Shown one piece after another: positions 57,093 to 64,000 of a stretch of DNA of 64,000 nucleotides (its first letter is position 1; each line of letters starts with the position of its first letter). The translations under genes were made by a program, and so were the position numbers. This stretch comes from Polytrichum commune (Eukaryota; Streptophyta; Polytrichopsida; Polytrichales; Polytrichaceae). The notes beneath the pieces are model-generated. The model was not told the origin of the DNA. It saw only the letters and a program-made list of their open reading frames with translations, and searched no databases. The DNA lies in NCBI GenBank assembly GCA_950295325.1, contig OX485809.1:16878144-16942143 (forward strand), in the 5' to 3' direction.

Positions 57093-57100
57093 AAGTTAGC

Positions 57101-58143
57101 CAGATTCACTTAAACGAATGGGGAAATTATCAATAGAGGATTGCACCAAATAGTCATTCCCATTACAAATTCACTCCCTCACCAACCAAGATGAATGAGT
57201 ATGCTTAACTCCAATGATGTTTCTTCTTACGTATACGGATTACCGGGTTTCACACCCTGTTATCCCAAATAAGAACCAGTAAGGTAAAGAAGCTTCATTC
57301 TTCATGAGCAATGTGCGTGGTCTTTGCTTTTCTTTAGGTCAGACCTTTAATGTATCATACACATTATGCCATCAGAATTCTATATGATTCACCGTCATCA
57401 CCAAGAACTTTGCAATCAACACAGTAGATTACTCAAGGGGATATGAAAGAAAGACGCGTCACACTTTTATATTATAAAGAGAATGTTTTTACAATATAGG
57501 GCTTCACACCCAAGATTTGACTACTTCTACATAGACCTCGATTGCTACTGCGGCTAGGAAAGTCACTCTCTTCCCTAGAGGAGAATGAGAGACTGCACAC
57601 ACCCTCTCTCCTTGCCTATGGTCCTTATCAATCATACAAGTCTCTCTCGCCAGTAGGTCTGCCCGTATCTCAATTTCTCTTCATTTTGATCACATGTCTA
57701 TGGCCTGCCCATTCGACTCTCCCGTCCTAATATTTAGTTTAGGTGAGTGAAAAGAATTCACTTCTTACTCACTTCTACTAATTAGTCACTAATTTCCTAT
57801 TTTCCTATTCATTCTGCATTCTAACTTCCATTTGGAGCACATATTTCATCAAAATTCAAAAAGTCATACATCCTGACCAAAAATTGTATCACACACAGAT
57901 AGACTTTTTCTTTCCTTTGCACACTTCAGGGAAGTTAACAATCGGCTTCAGAGAGTTTGGAAAGTCGTCAAGACCTTGCAAAAAATCTACGGAAGGCACA
58001 ACCAATCGAAATCCAATGTGAAGCTCATGACCAAAGTTCATCTACAGAATGATCTACTTGTAGGAATTTTTTACAAGTCTGCAAAACAGGGTCACATTCT
58101 ATGATAGAACTACATGAAGCTACCACCTCCTACTTAAATCATC
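57101..58143. other. Intergenic, 3' side of the monooxygenase
   Basis: No gene recognised. It should include the monooxygenase 3' UTR just left of 58144, but no single polyadenylation signal stands out. Confidence 0.4.
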
Positions 58144-59760
58144 TCACAATATCGGTGACACTGCAAAACCTTCATACCCCTTCTGTGCAATCTCGCTGCA
58201 CTTTTGCTTGTAGTTTGCAAACCCACCGATGTAAGCCATGAAGCCCCGAGGTTTGTTGGGAACATTGGCTCCCATATACCATGAATTGGCTAAGGGAAAT
58301 AGAGTCTCGTTTGCCGTCGATGCTACAAATTCAGCCCACTCATCCTCGGCATCCACCATGGTATCAATCTCCACAATACCTTGTTCACGAAGGTATGTGA
58401 TGCAATCAGTAATCCAGTTTACATCATGTTCGATCGCCAATGTCATGACGGTGAAGAGTCCAGGCCCTAACGGCCCCGTGATGACAAAGAGGTTGGGGAA
58501 CCCGGAAACCGCCATGCTAATGTAGGAGCGGGGGCCTTGCTCGGCCCACTTGTGCTTCAACGACACCCCGCCCTTGCCTTGGATGTCGATCCGGGTGAGT
58601 GCCCCGGTGATGGCGTCGAAGCCGGTCGCAAAAACGATCGCGTCTACTTCGTGTTCCTTCTCGGTTGTGCGTACGCCAGTCTCGGTGATTTCGACAAGGG
58701 GCGTCTTGCAGAGGTCCACCAAATGGACGTGGGGGAGGTTGAATGTCTCGTAGTACTTTGTGTCAAGGCATATGCGCTTGGTGCCGTAGGGAAAAGTGCG
58801 CGGAGACAAACTCTCAGCCACCTCAGGGTCTCGGACGACTGCCTGGATCTTTTGTCGGAGGAACTCAGCGGCCGTTTCGTTCGCAGCTTTGTTAGTGAGA
58901 ATATCGTGGTATCTGGTGCTAATGCCGTAAACGCACCCCTCCTCGTAGGCCGCTTGGAAGGCCGCGTTGCGCTCCTCCTCGGTGACCTCAAGCGCCGATT
59001 TGGAGGGTGGCTCCATCGGCACACCGACCGCGGACTTGAGTTGCAACTCACGGAACTCTCGGTAGTTCGCCTTCATGTCCGCCACCTCCTTTTCTGTCAA
59101 TGGCCGGTTGCCGGCTGGTATGGTGAAGCACGGCGTGCGTTGGAAGACTGTCATCTCGGCGGCCCGTTGGGCTAAGATTGGGATGGATTGGACGCCCGAG
59201 GATCCTGTGCCAATCACCGCAAGCCGCTTACCTGCAAAGTCGATGTCTTCACGAGGCCATTGCGCAGTGTGGTATGTGGAGCCTCGGAATTTCTCGATGC
59301 CCGTGACCTCGGGCATCTTGGGCGCCGTGAGGGCGCCCGTCGCCATAATTAAGAATTGGGTTTCGACTACTTCGCCGGTATCAGTCGTCACCTGCCAGAG
59401 CTTGTTCACCTCGTCGTAGACGGCGCTCACGACTCGTGTGCTGAATGTGATGTCCTTACGCAGATCAAACCGGTCCGCGACATGGTTCAAGTAGCACAGA
59501 ATTTCGGGTTGCGTCGCGTATTTTTCTGTCCAATTCCACTCTTGTTCGAGTTCGGGAGAGAAGGAATACGAGTACATCATGCTGTTGATGTCGCAGCGTA
59601 AACCGGGGTACCGGTTCCAGTACCAAGTGCCACCGACACCATCTCCAGCCTCGTAGACGCGGGTGCTCAAACCAAGGTTTCGGAGCTTGTAGAGTTGGTA
59701 GAGTCCACTAATGCCGGCGCCCACAATAACCGCATCCACCTTTGCCGTATTCGATGTCAT
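58144..59760 (-). CDS. Type I Baeyer-Villiger monooxygenase (FAD/NADPH)
   Basis: A 538-residue intact, intronless frame. Counting from the ATG at 59760: Rossmann motif GAGISG (14-19) binds FAD, and PGLRCDIN (52-59) holds the conserved active-site Asp. The family fingerprint FRGSTYHTAQWP (158-169) follows, then GTGSSG (184-189) for NADPH. TKRICLD (327-333) has the Arg equivalent to the catalytic Arg of phenylacetone and cyclohexanone monooxygenases, and FATGFD is at 377-382. The enzyme class inserts oxygen next to a ketone carbonyl, giving esters or lactones, using NADPH and O2; the substrate here is unknown. A GTG nine bases upstream in frame was rejected as start because this is a eukaryotic context. 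No targeting peptide is evident, so it is probably cytosolic. The coding sequence is visibly GC-richer than its surroundings, which with the absence of introns suggests acquisition from bacteria or fungi (inference). An upstream non-coding exon cannot be excluded. Confidence 0.9.
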   Translation of the reverse strand: MTSNTAKVDAVIVGAGISGLYQLYKLRNLGLSTRVYEAGDGVGGTWYWNRYPGLRCDINSMMYSYSFSPELEQEWNWTEKYATQPEILCYLNHVADRFDLRKDITFSTRVVSAVYDEVNKLWQVTTDTGEVVETQFLIMATGALTAPKMPEVTGIEKFRGSTYHTAQWPREDIDFAGKRLAVIGTGSSGVQSIPILAQRAAEMTVFQRTPCFTIPAGNRPLTEKEVADMKANYREFRELQLKSAVGVPMEPPSKSALEVTEEERNAAFQAAYEEGCVYGISTRYHDILTNKAANETAAEFLRQKIQAVVRDPEVAESLSPRTFPYGTKRICLDTKYYETFNLPHVHLVDLCKTPLVEITETGVRTTEKEHEVDAIVFATGFDAITGALTRIDIQGKGGVSLKHKWAEQGPRSYISMAVSGFPNLFVITGPLGPGLFTVMTLAIEHDVNWITDCITYLREQGIVEIDTMVDAEDEWAEFVASTANETLFPLANSWYMGANVPNKPRGFMAYIGGFANYKQKCSEIAQKGYEGFAVSPIL

Positions 59761-60608
59761 TCTTTCCACAGCTTATGTTATGTAGACTTATCCTAACTGC
59801 AAGCCAATTTTGATCGCCAAACTAATCCTTGTTCAGTGGGGTAATTGCAGAGGTACGCCTCAAGATGGGTTGCAAAGCATGTCCAGTAAGATTCATATGA
59901 ACCTCCAGATTCTTTTGATTATGAGAGCTTCACATGGCTTTCTAGAACACCTGGGAGGATAAGAAACAACAGCAAATTAAGGAAAGTTGGCAGGATTATG
60001 AAGAACAGAAGATTCCCTCAGAGTCAGCAATCAACAATCAGGGCAACTACAGCATCCTTGGCTTTAGGAGTGACTGTTAATGCACAAGAATAAATCTCCC
60101 CAAGAGGAAGAGTTGAACACAGCGATCTCTCCTGCTCTTGCAAGGTTTCAGATCGATTTGATCAGTTGATGACAAATCCTCTCACTCCGCAGAATGTAAC
60201 CAGAACAAGAGAAACTCCAAGTAACCAGCACAAACTGGCTACATATTCCAAGTAACTTCTCTAGCAATTTCGTATCAGAAACCAAAAGAAAGCTATTCTA
60301 TGCAGCACTTGTGAAGGAACTCTTAGACCTCTCGCACATGAAGGCGTACGCCTTCACTTTCGCCTCTCACCACTCTTGAACCTGGGGAAAGCCTTAGAGA
60401 AGCGTTTCATGTGCGCAGGACTTCTGTGTTAGATGAGAAAATCTGCCTTATAGTGGATGCGATGTGCTGTAGGACCGGACGATTCGTGATTTTTCAAAAC
60501 TCATTCTGCAGCTTCAGATCCCTTCCATAGAGCAACCCACAACTACCAGCGAGACGTGGTTGTCAAAATGGTCCTGATTATGTCCAGCATTATGATTGCG
60601 ATCTACAC
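59761..60608. other. Upstream region of the monooxygenase
   Basis: Presumed promoter and 5' UTR on the minus strand. Composition is more balanced than in the flanking transposon DNA. No clear TATA box or further exon could be identified. Confidence 0.35.
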
Positions 60609-61634
60609 CAGGGCATAAAATTGACACCCTGGGGGGTGTATTTTGCTTCCTAGAGTGTCCTAGGACACCCAAATCTCAAACAAGGTGTCACCGAGGACAC
60701 CCAAAAATCCTACAAGGGTGTCCTTTTTACACCCAAAAAAAATTCAGGGTGTCCCCTGTACTTGTAGGGCCTATCAGCGTATATGTTTGACAAAGTTTTT
60801 GCAAGTTTTTCTTTTTTGACACGCAAAAACTTGCACCAAAAAAAAATGCACGTCAATTGACACACTAGAAATTGAAATGACATGTATTACTTGAGTACTA
60901 TAAAGTGCAGCTCAAGTATCCGGAAAACATAACCCATAACAGTAGGAGAACTTCCTACACTCACTCACATACTTAAGTTCAACTTTGCTCGTGCAATTTC
61001 CTTTGTAACCGGGAGCTAGGACGGTGAATGGAGAGCGAGACTAACTAGGAACACGGCGAGGCAAATGTTTCTATCACCGTGGTGCCTCCACATCCTCCAC
61101 TCAATGTTTTGGTTTTTTGGATACACTTCATATTTCATGTGGTGGTCTTAAAATGCACCAAGCTTGGATGGTTTATTCTTCCAATTTGGACTATGTTGGA
61201 AGATATCCTCATATGACAAAGTTGTGGCAAGCTGTTCTTGTAATTCCTGCTAGTACAGCTTCTGGTGAGAGAGGATTTTCTACTCAAAATCATATTAAAT
61301 CTACTTTACGGTGTAGTTTGGTATTAGAGACTTTGGAAGCACAAATGAGAGTTGCAATGGCAAAAATCCCCATAGAGGCCATTGACTTTGAACAAGTATG
61401 GGTAAAGTGGTGTGCTATGAAAGGCCGCCGCTTGTAGGTTTGATTTGCATTGCAAGTTATGATATGTAGTGATTTTTTTGATTTTTAATTGAAATTTTGA
61501 AATGATATTATATATTTTTCAAAATTGTACCTATTTTGACAAAAAAAAATTTTAAGAGAAATTTATGAGGACACCCAAAAATTGGAGCAGGGTGTCCCCT
61601 GGAAATTTGGCTAGGGTGTCAAATTTATGGCCTG
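60609..61634 (+). mobile_element. Internally deleted hAT transposon
   Basis: The terminal repeats CAGGGCATAAAATTGACACC (left) and, on the other strand, CAGGCCATAAATTTGACACC (right) start with the hAT-type CAG(G). Flanks ATCTACAC (60601-60608) and ATCTACAT (61635-61642) form an 8-bp duplication with one change. Sub-terminal 'gacaccc' / 'gggtgtc' motifs are repeated many times near both ends. The interior keeps only the 5' non-coding part and the last transposase exon (61117-61437), so it cannot move alone. It lies about 850 bp upstream of the monooxygenase. Confidence 0.9.
61117..61437 (+). pseudogene. hAT transposase C-terminal (dimerisation) fragment
   Basis: About 100 open codons without a proper start. 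YPHMTKLWQAVLVIPASTAS then GERGFSTQNHIKSTLRCSL and LETLEAQMRVAM form the hAT dimerisation domain, which holds transposase subunits together. IDFEQVWVKWCAMKGRRL ends the frame at the TAG near 61437. The DDE catalytic regions are gone, removed by internal deletion of the element. It could only act, if expressed, as a partial subunit. Confidence 0.85.
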
Positions 61635-61642
61635 ATCTACAT

Positions 61643-62246
61643 GATCCACACAAAGAGACGGAATAGGATCTGACGAGATGTTTGGACCAGTGCCCGGGCA
61701 GTTTTTGGGCATAGTCTGTCAAGATCCTCCTGATTCTAAATCCAGCTAGTTAAATTTTGACATCTTGATTCGAGGTATATTCTATAAATTCCTCTAAAAT
61801 GATCGGTAATTCTCCTGAAGTCTCCAACTTCAAACGGATATTTCTCAAACTCAACCGGTTCATCTGTAACTAACCACCAGTTCTTCCCGATGATGGACCA
61901 TGGGATGGTCGGGTTAGTCAAGCTTCATTTGGAAATGTTTTCTTTTCTTCATCATTCAGAAGCCCAGGAAATTAACATTGGATAAACGAGGGCAGGTTTT
62001 TATATTGCTGGAGATTACTTTATTTATATTCACCCCAGAATCCCAGACCAGCATGTGCAACACCTTGATAGCAACAAGTATATAGTAGCAAAGTGGGCTA
62101 CAGCACTAAATGCCATTTATGGTATTTAGTGTCACTTACTCTATTTAGTGTCACTTTAACAACTTCACCATAAGTGTAATGTCAGGGCACTTGGTATTCG
62201 AATGCACTTACTTAATTTCTTAGCATGGATATGTTCAACAATGTTA
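61643..62246. other. No gene recognised
   Basis: A 61-codon frame at 61736-61921 (minus) is open but shows no motif. At about 62108-62155 short 'atttagtgtcac' and 'ggtatttagtgtcac' phrases resemble ends of the ACTAAATA inverted-repeat family. Confidence 0.4.
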
Positions 62247-63188
62247 GGGCCAAGTTCCATGTACTAGTCCTGGTTCATTTTTTAAATGGGTGAGAAACGT
62301 GTGACATCATCCAAAAAATGGGTGATGTCACCCATTTTATGGAGGGGCACTTCTATGTGGGGTGCCGGTTTATTTCGATTTCCTACTTTCACACTAAATT
62401 TGGTGAGTGATAATACATGACAATTTATGAACGTCATCATCATTTAACTTTTCATATTTGATTTGCACATCAATTTCCATACTTTATTAAATGAATTTCA
62501 AATTATGTATTCTTGGTATCCATAGGTGGTACGATGTCATCTATGGAAATATATAAATTTTTATATATATAAACTTTAGATGAAACCGTGATTGTACGTT
62601 GTTCGTAAGTGATTTTGGATACATTTGCGTAGTCTTTGATTATTATATTTTAAAATCTATTAAACCCGACAATTACTATCACATTGCATTATATCTATTT
62701 TTGTTTTGGTTATTAAGATCCATATTCTTGAAAAACATCATGAAATACATGTTCTCATGAGTTCACTGTAGTTCACGATGAGAACTCCAACGATATAACA
62801 TACAACCATTTTCTATCTCTTCTTTCCTTTTCATTTAGGTTTTGAGTGTACAAAGAGTGCACGATGCAAGAGCAAGGAGCCCTAGGAGTACCCTTCAAAA
62901 GAAAGGACTTGAAGATCAAAGTGGCCTTTAGTACTCAAGGGTGTGCTCAAGGTGACCGGCCGATCCAGTCACCTGAGCTTTCTAACCGGCACGTGTCCTT
63001 CTTGTGACCATTAGGACCGCCTGCCCTTTGGCACCGGTCCTTGCACAACGTTCAATGTGGGACACCCATTCATGGGGAGTACCGGTCCTTGGGTGAGAGG
63101 GATGGGCACATGGCACCACCCTCTTTTCACCGACCCACCCATTTATTTTAAAAAAAACGGACTAGGACCAGTACATGGAACCTTGCTC
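62247..63188. mobile_element. GGGCCAAGTTCC inverted-repeat element, long copy
   Basis: The left end GGGCCAAGTTCCATGTAC and right end GTACATGGAACCTTGCTC are inverted repeats, with TTA on both sides (62244-62246, 63189-63191). The 3-bp TTA duplication fits PIF/Harbinger. Relative to 29124-29671 it is inverted and has about 380 bp more in the centre (62420-62800). No transposase frame. Confidence 0.75.
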
Positions 63189-63213
63189 TTATGAGGTGCA
63201 TGCCAATGTTAAG

Positions 63214-63608
63214 GTTGAGGCATCTATGACCAATAAAATAAGTGGTTTTGCATTTGTTTAAGAGTATTAGGAAGAGTTTTCTTTTGTTTTGCAAAGAGAA
63301 ACAAGTTTTAAGGAGAAACTCAATTTTTTTAAATCATGAAAATGGAAATTGTTGCAAATTTCGAAGCGATAAAGTTAGGGTAACATGCAGTCAATCTATA
63401 GGTTAACACATAACCGCTCATCTAAATTCCAATGCTTGCCTATGATAGTTGTCAAAACTCTAAGATGAGGGTAATGAATCACGAGTTGCCATGACATAAA
63501 CCTTAACTCCGGTTGTTTAAAATACAATAGATCTCATCCATGTTGGAATTACATCACCTTAGTGAGCAGTCAAATGGACTTTTGTTGACTATGAATGCCT
63601 TGATCTTA
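63214..63608 (+). repeat. Dispersed ~390-bp repeat, copy 2
   Basis: Matches 46457-46837 in the same orientation over its whole length, with moderate divergence. It begins about 25 bp after the PIF-like element. Confidence 0.75.
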
Positions 63609-64000
63609 CACAATGGTCTAAAGTACAAAAACCAAAAATAGAGAATGACCATTGTTGGTGCCCTGGTCTAGGGGTAGAATGATTCTTGTGTGGACCCAAA
63701 ATGATTAGTTGTAGAAGTGATGACCCAAAAAGGATGCAGTGCCTGGTCGGATAGGTGTAGCTTCACACCATATGCAATCACTTTTAGGTGCCATTGAGTC
63801 AATTGTTGTGTAATTTTTTGCATGCAGGGGGACTCAAAAGGTTGTTGCCGTCGTAATAACCAAAAAAATAGATTCTCAATATCCCAAGCCCCGTAGTACA
63901 AGGGTGTACCCACAAGGTCACATGGAACATGAGGTGCCACATGGTTTTGGACCATGGGTCCGAGTCAATGGAGTATTGCTTAGCGTACTCAACCTTGCCG
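63609..64000. other. No gene recognised at the right edge
   Basis: A 95-codon frame at 63668-63955 (minus) has no recognisable motif. Confidence 0.4.

Larger units (their letters stand above)
55265..57100 (-). mobile_element. 5'-truncated LINE (copy E) from RNase H to tail
   Basis: The minus strand reads from about 57092 through the end of RNase H, the linker, the zinc finger, the C-terminal extension and the 3' UTR. The UTR has stem arms GGAGCC (55321-55326) and GGCTCC (55397-55402). It ends in an A/T microsatellite (AATAAAATAAAAATAAAA on the plus strand, from 55265). A hAT-like element is inserted at 56296-56832. Stops near 56145 and 55735 and small frameshifts make it dead. Confidence 0.8.

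Noticed and set aside
58238-59601. Several plus-strand frames of up to 212 codons opposite the monooxygenase
   Set aside because: Shadow frames caused by the GC-rich third positions of the real gene.
59761-59769. GTG nine bases upstream as start of the monooxygenase
   Set aside because: Non-ATG starts are improbable in a eukaryotic nuclear gene; the in-frame ATG at 59760 leaves a normal N-terminus before the FAD motif.
61736-61921. 61-codon minus-strand frame with a balanced composition
   Set aside because: No homology recognised and no second exon or motif; not enough to call a gene.

Overview
The window reads as a nuclear segment of a eukaryotic, plant-like genome. It is AT-rich, gene-poor and built mostly of nested transposable elements. 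I recognise LINEs, tRNA-derived SINEs, hAT, CACTA, Mutator-like, pogo-like and PIF-like DNA elements, a gag relic, and a 3' fragment of a plant-type carboxylesterase. A type I Baeyer-Villiger monooxygenase is present; among plants these enzymes are known from the moss Physcomitrium. A bryophyte, fern or charophyte fits better than a flowering plant, but the species cannot be fixed from the sequence. Only one gene looks intact and cellular: the monooxygenase at 58144-59760 on the minus strand.

Layout. 1-5060: an old LINE copy (A/C-rich sense strand, plus strand) carrying SINE and LINE-tail insertions. 6990-9130: decayed hAT transposase, minus strand. 9462-10923: fold-back Mutator-like element with a smaller palindrome inside it. 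11491-12890: ~292-bp tandem repeat broken by an 85-bp element and a pogo-like element. 13-31 kb: small inverted-repeat elements, minisatellites, the carboxylesterase pseudogene (20310-20610) and a gag pseudogene (25480-26720, minus). 31172-44551: one 5'-truncated LINE with a perfect 13-bp target-site duplication. A 3.8-kb TG...CA element bearing a 581-codon ORF was inserted into it, and 5,642 bp were then duplicated in tandem. 44.7-50.5 kb: more inverted-repeat elements and a minus-strand LINE 3' end split by a hAT-like element. 50.4-54 kb: unidentified purine-rich DNA. 54-57.1 kb: two further minus-strand LINE 3' ends, one holding a hAT-like insertion. 58-60 kb: the monooxygenase. 60.6-64 kb: a deleted hAT element, a PIF-like element and a dispersed repeat.

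How the parts relate. The LINE copies form one family with the order endonuclease, reverse transcriptase, an unassigned middle region, RNase H, zinc finger, conserved C-terminal extension, structured 3' UTR and a simple-repeat tail. The stem-loop in the 3' UTR keeps its pairing while its bases change between copies. The same tail closes a SINE with tRNA-type A and B boxes at 1-345. This is the arrangement expected when a SINE is mobilised by its partner LINE through a shared 3' RNA structure, and it is the most coherent biological system in the window.

Limits: coordinates of decayed elements are approximate; family names rest on motifs, terminal repeats and target-site duplications read by eye; no database search was made.
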